From positions 585,216 through 649,215 of the forward strand of contig NZ_DS022299.1 in NCBI RefSeq assembly GCF_000153825.1: 64,000 nucleotides of DNA, written 5' to 3'. Within the stretch, counting starts at the first letter, position 1, and every line of letters starts with the position of its first letter. The notes beneath the pieces were generated by a model. The model did not search any database and had not been told where the DNA came from. It worked only from the letters and a program-made list of their open reading frames with translations. Positions 45,142-52,831 of this stretch are shown here, in pieces. This stretch comes from Synechococcus sp. RS9916. Lineage in GTDB: Bacteria > Cyanobacteriota > Cyanobacteriia > PCC-6307 > Cyanobiaceae. Both the position numbers and the translations under genes were made by a program.

Positions 45142-45413
45142 GCACTCAGAACGAACTGCCGACCGTCGATGCTCCAAGGCAGGCTGATCTCTGGTCTCAG
45201 AAGCCCTGGTGGTGTCAGCCCTGGAGCATCGTGCTCACCGGTGTGCTCGTTTCTTTGGGAAGTTGGTTGATCCTGCACAAACTCTGGATCACGATTCCCG
45301 TGACCGTTGGAGTCTTGATGTGGTGGCTGCTGTTTTTGGTGCTCGCGCCCGCTGCTTACAGCCAAGCTGCCAATGCCGCCCAACCATCAGACGCTCAGCA
45401 GCTCCACCACTAA
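45138..45413 (+). CDS. DUF6737-like membrane protein
   Basis: GTG 45138 gives 91 residues, overlapping the preceding stop (GTGA). WSQKPWWCQPWSIVLTGVLV leads to two hydrophobic helices (about 30-48 and 50-72), with a polar C-terminal tail ending QQLHH. This W-rich PWSI pattern is seen in small cyanobacterial and plant membrane proteins of unknown function. Coupling to the PPC-glutaredoxin suggests a shared membrane redox role; that is inference. Confidence 0.72.
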   Translation: MSTQNELPTVDAPRQADLWSQKPWWCQPWSIVLTGVLVSLGSWLILHKLWITIPVTVGVLMWWLLFLVLAPAAYSQAANAAQPSDAQQLHH

Positions 45414-45442
45414 CACTCTTGGCTGCAGCGCGAGTGGCCTGA

Positions 45443-45640
45443 TCAGGCTTGCTTCTGCAGTCGCACCGTTTGCTTGGCGTCGATCAGCTCAGTTTCCAGC
45501 TGCTCGATCAAACGACTAACCAGCGTTTGAAATTCAGGCTGGCACCCACGGAATGCAGCCTTATGACGAATCGGTTCGTTGCGCGTGCGTAGATCAGTGA
45601 GCATCAGCTCGAGGGCGTCGATGCTGGCGTTGCTGTTCAT
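45443..45640 (-). CDS. Small helical hypothetical protein
   Basis: The 65-residue protein is entirely helical and polar, with LELMLTDLRTRNEP and TLVSRLIEQLETELIDAKQT as two amphipathic helices that could form a hairpin coiled coil. Unrecognised family. It is 25 bases from the ABC ATPase gene on the same strand and may share its transcript. Confidence 0.65.
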   Translation of the reverse strand: MNSNASIDALELMLTDLRTRNEPIRHKAAFRGCQPEFQTLVSRLIEQLETELIDAKQTVRLQKQA

Positions 45641-45665
45641 GGCGGGGATCCACGGCCCTGCGAGG

Positions 45666-46463
45666 CTATGACAGGGGCATCACCTGGCGATAGCCGCCAG
45701 CGCTGATCACTTGCAAAGGGGTGTCGAACAGGGCACTGAGTTTTGGGCCTGTGAGGATCTGATCACTGGGGCCATCGTCGACCAAGGCCCCTTGTTTGAG
45801 GCAGACCACCCGGCTGATTTCCGGTATCAGGGTCTCCACTTGGTGCGTGATCACGACCAAGGTGGTGTCGTCGCGGCTGAGGCGGCGAAGGGCAGCAAGG
45901 AGTTCGTTCTTGGCTTTCAGATCAAGGGCATTGGTGGGTTCATCCAGCACCAGCACCTCGGGCTGATGGGCGAGGGCTCGTGCAATCAAAGCCCTGCGTC
46001 GCTGACCATCGGAAAGTTGTTTGAACGGGGTCTGAGCCAGTTCGCCCAGGTCGAGCGTGTCCAGCAGGCTGTCGACTCGGGTCTCTTGGGCATCGCTGGG
46101 CTGCTGATCCTTGCGCAGACCAACGGCACCAAAGAAGGCGGCCAGCACCAGATCACGCACCTGAACTCCTGCTGGGATGCGTTGTTCCAGCTCCGCCGAA
46201 ACCAGGCCGATGCGTTGCCTCAGCTCCCACTGGCGCGGCAGCACAGAGCCGAAGAGACGGAGGTACGACTCTGGTTTCACCACTGGATGGATGCTGCGGT
46301 CAATCAGACGCACCAAGGTGCTTTTGCCCGATCCATTGGGCCCGAGGATGGCGGTGTGCTCCCCCAACCTCAGGCTGAGGGTGAGATGGTGAAAGACACA
46401 GCTGCTCTGAATCCAGGCCTCTACAGCCTGAAGTTCAAGCCAGGGGTGTCTGTGATCTGTCAC
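45666..46463 (-). CDS. Stand-alone ABC transporter ATP-binding protein
   Basis: GTG 46463 gives 265 residues starting M-TDHRHPWLELQ; the frame continues upstream over the divergent gene start. Walker A GPNGSGKS is at 41-48, the signature LSDGQRRRALIARAL near 157-171, Walker B VLVLDEPTNALDLKAKNE next, then the switch His in VVITHQVE. No permease is adjacent, so it resembles ModF-type orphan ATPases that act in uptake or regulation. Partner and substrate are unknown. Confidence 0.88.
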   Translation of the reverse strand: MTDHRHPWLELQAVEAWIQSSCVFHHLTLSLRLGEHTAILGPNGSGKSTLVRLIDRSIHPVVKPESYLRLFGSVLPRQWELRQRIGLVSAELEQRIPAGVQVRDLVLAAFFGAVGLRKDQQPSDAQETRVDSLLDTLDLGELAQTPFKQLSDGQRRRALIARALAHQPEVLVLDEPTNALDLKAKNELLAALRRLSRDDTTLVVITHQVETLIPEISRVVCLKQGALVDDGPSDQILTGPKLSALFDTPLQVISAGGYRQVMPLS

Positions 46464-46476
46464 TGAATTGTTCTCG

Positions 46477-46692
46477 ATGTCTTCTGTCTGTTCGCAGTGT
46501 GGCTCTCGCTCTTGGCGTGCGGATCGTTCGTTAGCCGGCCGTTTGTTCTGCACCCGTTGTGGCGCTCCCCAGGGGGCTGCGTCAGGGCCGAGCAGGCGTG
46601 ATCAACGGCGTCAAGGTCAACGCTGGCGTTGGCCCTGGTGGTGGTGGCTGGTGCTACTGCTCGCCGTGGTGTTGCTGATCCAATGGCTCTGA
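46477..46692 (+). CDS. Small zinc-ribbon membrane protein
   Basis: ATG 46477 gives 71 residues: a zinc ribbon CSQCG (about 5-9) with FCTRCG (about 24-29), a basic linker and one C-terminal helix WWWWLVLLLAVVLLIQWL. Its start is 13 bases from that of the divergent ABC gene. The last 39 bases overlap the convergent Nudix gene. Such tail-anchored zinc ribbons are of unknown function. Confidence 0.7.
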   Translation: MSSVCSQCGSRSWRADRSLAGRLFCTRCGAPQGAASGPSRRDQRRQGQRWRWPWWWWLVLLLAVVLLIQWL

Positions 46693-47157
46693 TCGGTGTT
46701 GTCGCGTTTCTGGCTCGTGTGCTGCGATGAGAGTTTTGATCTCGTCGCGACGCTGAATCACGATCTCGAGGCATCCGGCCAAAGGCCTGGCCTGTCCGAG
46801 GCGCTGGCTTTGCACTTCTCCTGTGGCAATCGCATCGAGTGACGTGAGAGTGAGGTCTTGGCCTTCTTTGAGGTTTAGTGATTCCAAAGGCACAGGCAGT
46901 GGCCCGACAAACACATGCAGATGGCGTGTCGCGTTGGTGTGGCAGAACCAGGGATGAAGTGTGGTTGCCTCTAGTTCGATTTCTTCTTTGAGTTCTCGGC
47001 GTAAGCCCGCCTCGATGGATTCGCCGGGTTCCACATGGCCACCGAACAATCCCCAGCAACCCGGCGCAATGATCCCTTCGATGTCGTCACGCAATTGCAA
47101 CAGCCATTTCCCCTGGCGATACAGCATTGCCACCGCCACTTCGACGGGTTCATTCAT
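46654..47157 (-). CDS. Nudix hydrolase
   Basis: The 167-residue protein has a Nudix box at 40-62, GHVEPGESIEAGLRREL then KEEIEL, with the final Gly of the box replaced. The core WLLQLRDDIEGIIAPGCWGLFG follows the usual strand pattern. Substrate is likely a nucleoside diphosphate derivative but cannot be told. Its start overlaps the DUF427 gene by four bases (ATGA), so they form an operon. The C-terminal tail is overlapped by the convergent zinc-ribbon gene. Confidence 0.9.
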   Translation of the reverse strand: MNEPVEVAVAMLYRQGKWLLQLRDDIEGIIAPGCWGLFGGHVEPGESIEAGLRRELKEEIELEATTLHPWFCHTNATRHLHVFVGPLPVPLESLNLKEGQDLTLTSLDAIATGEVQSQRLGQARPLAGCLEIVIQRRDEIKTLIAAHEPETRQHRSEPLDQQHHGEQ

Positions 47158-47657
47158 ATCAATTCGGGATGATTGGGGTCTCCTTTAAACGGTCCGATTA
47201 CCGATGAGGTGATCCATCCGCCATAAAAGCTGCCGGGTTGGGGACTGACCTCTTCACCGTCCAGCGAACAGTGATCAACCAAACCTGGGTAGAGGCTGAT
47301 CCAGCCGGCAAGCAGTGCAAATGACGCTGTGGGTTTTGCGTAGCTCCATCCTGCGCGCGCCCTTAAATCAGAGCCATCCGATCGAGACAGTGACCAGTAA
47401 CTTGCGACCCCCTTCCATTCACAGAAACTGGCCCGGCCTTCAGAAGGATGCAAGCTCCCGGCTTTGAAGGCCGTGGGTGGTAAGTAGATGGTGGGGGGGT
47501 GGTAGGTCTCGCAAACCCGCAGATAGTGATCGGTGGTTGCAATGCATTCACCGCCGATCGACACGGTTACTACACCCTCGACCAGCTCCACCAGAGGAGG
47601 TCGCGGGTAATCACAAACGCGTTCCGCTGGCATGGAGTGAGACGAGGCATTGGCCAT
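47154..47657 (-). CDS. DUF427 domain protein
   Basis: ATG 47657 gives 167 residues. The DUF427 pattern is visible: VTVSIGGECIATTDHYLRVCETYHPPTIYLPP, then CEWKGVASYWSLSR and YPGLVDHCSLDGEEVSPQPGSFYGGWITSSV (listed in parts to show position, about 40-70, 90-103, 132-158). A small beta fold, function unknown. Operon partner of the Nudix gene, and head to head with the hydrolase gene. Confidence 0.86.
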   Translation of the reverse strand: MANASSHSMPAERVCDYPRPPLVELVEGVVTVSIGGECIATTDHYLRVCETYHPPTIYLPPTAFKAGSLHPSEGRASFCEWKGVASYWSLSRSDGSDLRARAGWSYAKPTASFALLAGWISLYPGLVDHCSLDGEEVSPQPGSFYGGWITSSVIGPFKGDPNHPELI

Positions 47658-47685
47658 GATGATGGCTAGGTCTGACGGGTTTTGG

Positions 47686-48387
47686 ATGGCGACTGCTGCA
47701 GCGGGCCAACCGGTGGTGATCCTCGGTGGCTTCCTGATCACGGAGGAGGCCTATGCCGCCATGGCTGATTGGATTCGTGAGCATCAGGGCAGTGAAGCGC
47801 ATGTCATTCCAGTGAGTCGATTCGACTGGATGCTCACCACCTGGGCCTTTGGTTGGCGCCGCGTGCTCGATCGTGTGCACACTCAGGTGCAGCAGCTGGC
47901 TGCTGCATCACCGACCAGGCGGGTCACCCTGATCGGACACAGCTCGGGCGGCGTGATGTTGAGGCTTTATCTGAGTGCTGACGCTTTCTCGGGTCGCTGT
48001 TACGGCGGAGCGCAGTTCTGTAATCGATTAATCACGCTTGGTAGTCCGCATCAGGCGCAACGCGCGACTCCGTTGCGCGCCATGGTCGACCGCTGCTATC
48101 CAGGTGCATTTTCTCCAGACGTTGACTACGTCGCTGTCGCCGGCAAGCTTGATCTCAAGTCCAGTATCGCCAGTGCGTTCAGTCAACGCAGTGCTGTTGG
48201 CAATTACAAGCGCATCGCTGGTCAAGGAAGCATCGATGGAGATGGTTTAGTCCCCGTTGATTCAGCCCTGTTGACAGGAGCTCAGCACCTCGTGCTGGAT
48301 GACACGGCTCATGGCGGATTGTTTGGCAACCATTGGTATGGTTCGCCAGAGCGCGTCGCCCTGTGGGCAGATCAGATCAGCCGGTAG
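47686..48387 (+). CDS. Lipase-like alpha/beta hydrolase
   Basis: ATG 47686 gives 233 residues; ATG codons at 47656-47664 are also possible. The nucleophile elbow GHSSGG is at 84-89 (Ser86), preceded by VTLI. An early VVILGGFLITEEAY is the oxyanion-hole strand, and late DGDGLVPVDSALL and TAHGGLFGNHWY supply Asp and His candidates. LITLGSPHQAQRAT is the triacylglycerol lipase-like GSPH motif. A cyanobacterial galactolipase or lipid ester role is possible. Followed by three small membrane protein genes. Confidence 0.86.
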   Translation: MATAAAGQPVVILGGFLITEEAYAAMADWIREHQGSEAHVIPVSRFDWMLTTWAFGWRRVLDRVHTQVQQLAAASPTRRVTLIGHSSGGVMLRLYLSADAFSGRCYGGAQFCNRLITLGSPHQAQRATPLRAMVDRCYPGAFSPDVDYVAVAGKLDLKSSIASAFSQRSAVGNYKRIAGQGSIDGDGLVPVDSALLTGAQHLVLDDTAHGGLFGNHWYGSPERVALWADQISR

Positions 48388-48404
48388 ATCAGGAGGTTGG
48401 AAGG

Positions 48405-48809
48405 ATGGGATTCAAAACTGTTATTGGCGCGAGTGTTGTCGTTGTTGGCTTCGGCACTCTTGGCCTAGGGGCTCTCTTCGTGAATCCACGGGTGTTCACC
48501 AATGAGGGGACCACGATGCTGTTGAGCTGCAACTTCAAGCAGATGTTTCTGATTCCTAGTGCAGAAATGGCCAATGAAACAGGGGTCAGTGCTGGGTTCT
48601 ATACCCCTAAAAGCTTGACATCAAGTCTCTTGGCCAAGGCTATGGAAAACTACAAACAGGAGACAGCAGAAAATCCATTTGCAGCCTTTGGAGCTGGACT
48701 TTTAGCCATGATGACCCCTGTGCTCGAATCTGCAGTCGAAACCACGATTGAGGATGTCTGTGCTGGTCGTGATCCTTCGATTAACAAGATTTTGGATGCT
48801 GCGCAGTAG
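48405..48809 (+). CDS. Hypothetical membrane-anchored protein
   Basis: ATG 48405 follows an AGGAGG ribosome-binding sequence and gives 134 residues. The first 30 residues form an anchor (TVIGASVVVVGFGTLGLGALF), then KQMFLIPSAEMANETG and an Ala-rich segment ENPFAAFGAGLLAMMTP, ending in SINKILDAAQ. Unrecognised. It lies 17 bases after the hydrolase stop and may be co-transcribed. Its codon use is more AT-rich than that of the hydrolase. Confidence 0.65.
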   Translation: MGFKTVIGASVVVVGFGTLGLGALFVNPRVFTNEGTTMLLSCNFKQMFLIPSAEMANETGVSAGFYTPKSLTSSLLAKAMENYKQETAENPFAAFGAGLLAMMTPVLESAVETTIEDVCAGRDPSINKILDAAQ

Positions 48810-48867
48810 TTGTGCGTATTGTTCTGGTCACTGCTGATCAGTTAGGGTCAAGATTGTTGGCGGTTTG

Positions 48868-49065
48868 ATGATGGAACTACTGCTCGTTCTCTTGATTCCT
48901 TCCGTTCTTCTGATCGGTGCCACACTGTGGCTATCCAGAGATCAAAGCCAGCTGAAGCAAAAACTGTTTTCCTTTGAGCTCAGTGGTCGGTCGTCGCAGA
49001 TCTGGAATTTTGGTGTGATTCTGATTGCGACGGTCTCAATCATTGCCTTTTTCTCCAAGCGCTAA
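48868..49065 (+). CDS. Small two-span membrane protein
   Basis: The 65-residue product begins MMELLLVLLIPSVLLIGATLW, has a polar middle (SRDQSQLKQKLFSFELSGRSS) and a second helix FGVILIATVSIIAFFSKR. ATG 48871 is an alternative start. Unrecognised. The two-helix hairpin with a basic end is typical of small accessory membrane proteins. Confidence 0.6.
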   Translation: MMELLLVLLIPSVLLIGATLWLSRDQSQLKQKLFSFELSGRSSQIWNFGVILIATVSIIAFFSKR

Positions 49066-49101
49066 CGCCAAGGCTGAATTGCGCGGTCTCGTGGTTTTTC
49101 A

Positions 49102-49458
49102 ATGCTGGCATGGTTAGCGTTGGGAATTAGGATTGAAGAAGGAGTGCCTGCCTTGAATCGATTGTTTCGCAAGCGCTTCAAGAGTTGGCAGTTGGTTGGA
49201 CTGCTTTTCGCTTGTCTTTTTTTGGTGTTTGCTGTTGTTCATCATCAGTACAGCGCTTACAAGAAGGGTTTTGCAGCCGGTGTGATGGCAGCCTCGTGCA
49301 AGCACTTTGATCACAGTTTTATTACGCATTCTGTATTTCTTTCCGATCTCACCAAGGCCAAGGCCATCATCAACAACGATGCAGAATGGACGAAGTTGAT
49401 TCCTGGGCCTGACACACAATCGATGCCTGGTTTTGAGGATTGTGATGTGAGGCCTTGA
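49102..49458 (+). CDS. Hypothetical membrane-anchored protein
   Basis: The 118-residue protein has a basic N-terminal region (NRLFRKRFKSWQLVG), one helix LVGLLFACLFLVFAVVHH (about 31-48) and a soluble tail with AAGVMAASCKHFDHSF, where two Cys (this and FEDCDV) might pair. Unrecognised. It is AT-rich and lies in a run of small hypothetical genes. Start at ATG 49102, with no obvious Shine-Dalgarno. Confidence 0.55.
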   Translation: MLAWLALGIRIEEGVPALNRLFRKRFKSWQLVGLLFACLFLVFAVVHHQYSAYKKGFAAGVMAASCKHFDHSFITHSVFLSDLTKAKAIINNDAEWTKLIPGPDTQSMPGFEDCDVRP

Positions 49459-49547
49459 TGCATCTGAGATTGTTTGAGCCTCTGTTTCTCAAAGTCATCC
49501 GCCGTCGTAGTGTCTGCGAAGAGGTTGCCAAGGTTTGATCGTCGACA

Positions 49548-50132
49548 TCAGATCGGTCGATAACCAAACCAATCCGGTTGGAAGCTGCAACAGGGTTGAT
49601 CTGGAGCTGGTGTCAGCGTCACTTGCCATCCCTGAAGTTCGTCGATTGGCAGGCAATCATCAAGCCCCCCTACTTGGTCAATGGCGTGAAGATCGTCTTT
49701 GTGTTGCTGGATTGAGTTGGTGAGCCAACGCTTTCGAGCTCTGCTTTTGGCTGCCTGAGCATTGGGTGCCACCACACAACCGATCTGATGCAGTTCCAGT
49801 AAGGAGCTGGCGTCATACCCTCCCATATTCACGAACCAAAGCTTTTGAAGCGGTACTTGAACACCTTCAGAGGCAACGTCTGACGACTTGATCTGACTCA
49901 ACTCCACGGCGTACCCGTCAACGCAGTCAATTCGTACGTAACTGTCGAGATGCAGCCCTTTTCGGTGACCAAACCACTGACGTTTGAGTTCGGGGATGGT
50001 GTCGTCAATGCAGCAGCCCACCACCCAGCGCACATCATGGATCTCCACATGGGTTTGGGGTGTGCGTCCCCCCAGTACTGCCAGATACAGGCCTGGGCGT
50101 TGGATTTGTGATCGAGCAGCCCCCATGGCCAT
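49548..50132 (-). CDS. DUF1543 domain protein
   Basis: The 194-residue protein has the DUF1543 opening LYLAVLGGRTPQTHVEIHD and VVGCCIDDTIPELKRQWF in the first half, and a second related unit with LWFVNMGGYDASSLLELH in the second (about 92-140). Duplicate units occur in the family. Function unknown. An ATG at 50126 is an equal candidate start. It precedes the repair gene set but faces the same direction with a 246-base gap, so co-transcription is unlikely. Confidence 0.8.
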   Translation of the reverse strand: MAMGAARSQIQRPGLYLAVLGGRTPQTHVEIHDVRWVVGCCIDDTIPELKRQWFGHRKGLHLDSYVRIDCVDGYAVELSQIKSSDVASEGVQVPLQKLWFVNMGGYDASSLLELHQIGCVVAPNAQAAKSRARKRWLTNSIQQHKDDLHAIDQVGGLDDCLPIDELQGWQVTLTPAPDQPCCSFQPDWFGYRPI

Positions 50133-50377
50133 GACGTGATGTCGAACGCGGACCGTAGCGTTGGTGAATGCAGTGTGAGCGTTGCTCTAGCGAAGGGCCC
50201 ATCCACTACCGGGTCCGTACGGAGAGAGAGCCAAGCTGGCAGTTGGTGTGTCCGGCTTGCTGGGCTCAACTCCAGTCTCAACCTGGCTACTGCTACGGCG
50301 GTACCCGTAAGGCGAATCGTCGGTCGAGAAAGCGTTCGTGATCAGTGACGCCAACGCATCCTTGGGAAGAAAGAGGT

Positions 50378-52831
50378 TCACCCTTCACGTTTCAGTGCTT
50401 CAGCCTGCATTCTCTGAATCCGTTCCAGGACAGATTCATTGCTCATACGGTTGTTGAGCCGTTCCACCAGCAGGGGAAATGCCATCGGGCCTGGTCGGGG
50501 TGTGGGGCAATGGATCACTTCGCCGCGGGCCATCCGCTCCAAAGCTGTCTTCAGTCGTGGAAGCTCAAGTTGCTCATTGAGTACTTCATCTCGCGCCTGT
50601 TGAAGCAAGAGATTGTTGGGTTCATGGCGGCTGAACACCTCGAACAGGAGCGAGCCGCTGATTTGCAATTGACCCGTGCTCTTGTTTTGCCCAGGAAAAC
50701 CTTGCACGAGTAGTCCCGCCACTTGCGCAACGCTGCGGAACCGACGTTTGCACAATTCCGAGAGATTGAGCGCCTGCTCGAGGTCTTGTTCCAGCTGATC
50801 GCTGCTGAGCAGGTCGTCAATATGGTCTTCGATCAGGTTGCTGAATGGATACTGGCGCGGGGCGAGCAGTTCAAACCCGTAGTCGTTCACCGAAACGGTG
50901 ATCGTTCCCCGATCCAGCCGGGTGAGCCGCGTCGCGAATAGGAAGCCGAGACCTTCATGCACGAAGCGTCCTTCAAAGGGATACACATAGAGATGGCTGC
51001 CTTCACGCGTCTGACAGGTTTCGAGCAGGAGCTGATCGGCACGCGGAAGAGTGGAGAGGTCTTGTTGGCGTTCGAACAACGGTTCGAGAGCCTGCAGTTC
51101 CGGCGTATCCAGTTCGCCGCCACCAGCTCGTGCCACTTCCTCACGCAGGTGATGGGTGAGCAGATCGGAAAGTGCCATCTGTCCACCAGCCCAGGCCGGG
51201 ACGGTGGTGCTCTTTCTGGTGGTGGATTTGACGTAGGCCGTCATGTCCCGCAGACGAACAAATTCCAGTTGCCGTCCGGCAAAAAAGAACACGTCTTTGG
51301 GTTTGAGTTGGCTGACGAAGTTTTCTTCAACGTGGCCCAGCACGGAACCCCGCACGAAGCGCACGCGGATCGCCGGGGCCGATGTGATTGTGCCGATGTT
51401 GAGGCGATGCAGGCGAGCAATCGCTGTTTCCTTCACCGCCAGACGGCCGTCGTCGCCTCGTTCCAGTTTCCGGTAGCGCTCGTAGGCACCCAGGCATTCG
51501 CCGCCTTGCTCTAGAAACTTGAGGCACCACTGCCACTGGTCGTCCTTCAGTTCGGAAAAACTGGCGGTCTGGCGCACAGCTTTGAGGGTCTTGTCGGGAT
51601 CAAAGCCTGGGCCGCAGGCGAGCGTGGTGAGGTGCTGCAACAACACATCCAGCGGCATCAAAGGTGGGTGCCGTTCTTCCACCAGTCCGGCACTGAGGCC
51701 TCGGCGCACTGCACTGAGCTCCAGCAGTTCCAGGGCATTGGTGGGCATGAACAACACCTGGGAGGTGCCGCCAGGCAAGTGGGCTGAGCGACCGGCTCGC
51801 TGCAGCAGGCGAGCAAGGTTTTTGGGTGACCCGATCTGCACGACGCGCTCAACGGGCTGGAAATCCACCCCCAGATCCAGGGAACTGGTGCAGACCACCC
51901 AGCGCAGATCACCTGCTTTGACGTTCGCTTCGATCGCTTCGCGTTCCTGACGATCCAGGGCGCTGTGGTGCAAAGCCAGCAAGCCGTCCATCTCCGGACA
52001 GGCGTAGCGCAGGCACTGAAACCACCGCTCCGCCTGGTTGCGGGTGTTGGTGAATAGCAGGGTGCTGATGCCGGGCACCAGCTGTCCCACCAGATCTTCG
52101 TAACGCCGAAGACCGAGGTGTCCTCCCCAGGGAAACCCGTCGATGCTGTCGGGAAGGATGCTGGTTACCTCAAGGGACCGGGGTGCCGCCCCGGTGATGA
52201 TCACCGGCTTGCCGCCAACGCCCAGGGCATGACGGGCTGCAGCATCCAAATTGCCGATCGTGGCGCTGATCGCCCAGGTCTGTAGTGCCGGATTGGTCAT
52301 CCGCAACCAACTCAGCGCCAACTCCGTTTGTGTGCCCCGTTTGCTGCCGATCAGCTCATGCCACTCATCCAGGATCACCGTGTCGAGCTGGGAAAACAGC
52401 CGCTCGGCATGGCGACCAGCCAGCAGCACGCACAGCGATTCGGGTGTAGTGATCAAGATCTGAGGCGGTGACTTGACCTGTTTGTTGCGATCGCCGGTGG
52501 AGGTGTCACCGTTGCGGATGCCCACCCGCATTGGCCAGCCCATGGCCTCAATCGGCTCCTTCAGGGCGAGCGCTAAGTCGCGGCTCAGGGCCCGCAGCGG
52601 CGTGATGTACAGCAGTTTCACCCCTGAGCTGGCCGTGTTGTCCGCCAACATCCGGGCGATCGGTGCCATCACCGCGGCATAGGTTTTCCCTGATCCAGTG
52701 GGCACTTGGATCAATCCCGATGCCCCTTCCAGGTGGGCTTTCCAAGCCTGTTGTTGGAAGTCCTGGGGCGTCCAGCCTTTGCTGAGGAACCAGGCTTCGA
52801 TCGGCTTCAACAGAGTTTCGGATCGCGTCAT
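50378..52831 (-). CDS. Ligase-associated DNA damage response DEXH-box helicase (Lhr-like)
   Basis: The 817-residue superfamily 2 helicase has Walker A PTGSGKT (44-50), TPLRALSRDL, TTPESL, the DEWH box at 155-158, SATIGNLD, and motif VI QRAGRSAHLPGG. A C-terminal Lhr winged-helix and DUF-type region follow from about residue 420. It is the helicase of the Lhr-ligase-exonuclease repair set, and its start overlaps the ligase stop by four bases. In this family the partner proteins act on DNA damage; exact lesion is not known. Confidence 0.93.
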   Translation of the reverse strand: MTRSETLLKPIEAWFLSKGWTPQDFQQQAWKAHLEGASGLIQVPTGSGKTYAAVMAPIARMLADNTASSGVKLLYITPLRALSRDLALALKEPIEAMGWPMRVGIRNGDTSTGDRNKQVKSPPQILITTPESLCVLLAGRHAERLFSQLDTVILDEWHELIGSKRGTQTELALSWLRMTNPALQTWAISATIGNLDAAARHALGVGGKPVIITGAAPRSLEVTSILPDSIDGFPWGGHLGLRRYEDLVGQLVPGISTLLFTNTRNQAERWFQCLRYACPEMDGLLALHHSALDRQEREAIEANVKAGDLRWVVCTSSLDLGVDFQPVERVVQIGSPKNLARLLQRAGRSAHLPGGTSQVLFMPTNALELLELSAVRRGLSAGLVEERHPPLMPLDVLLQHLTTLACGPGFDPDKTLKAVRQTASFSELKDDQWQWCLKFLEQGGECLGAYERYRKLERGDDGRLAVKETAIARLHRLNIGTITSAPAIRVRFVRGSVLGHVEENFVSQLKPKDVFFFAGRQLEFVRLRDMTAYVKSTTRKSTTVPAWAGGQMALSDLLTHHLREEVARAGGGELDTPELQALEPLFERQQDLSTLPRADQLLLETCQTREGSHLYVYPFEGRFVHEGLGFLFATRLTRLDRGTITVSVNDYGFELLAPRQYPFSNLIEDHIDDLLSSDQLEQDLEQALNLSELCKRRFRSVAQVAGLLVQGFPGQNKSTGQLQISGSLLFEVFSRHEPNNLLLQQARDEVLNEQLELPRLKTALERMARGEVIHCPTPRPGPMAFPLLVERLNNRMSNESVLERIQRMQAEALKREG

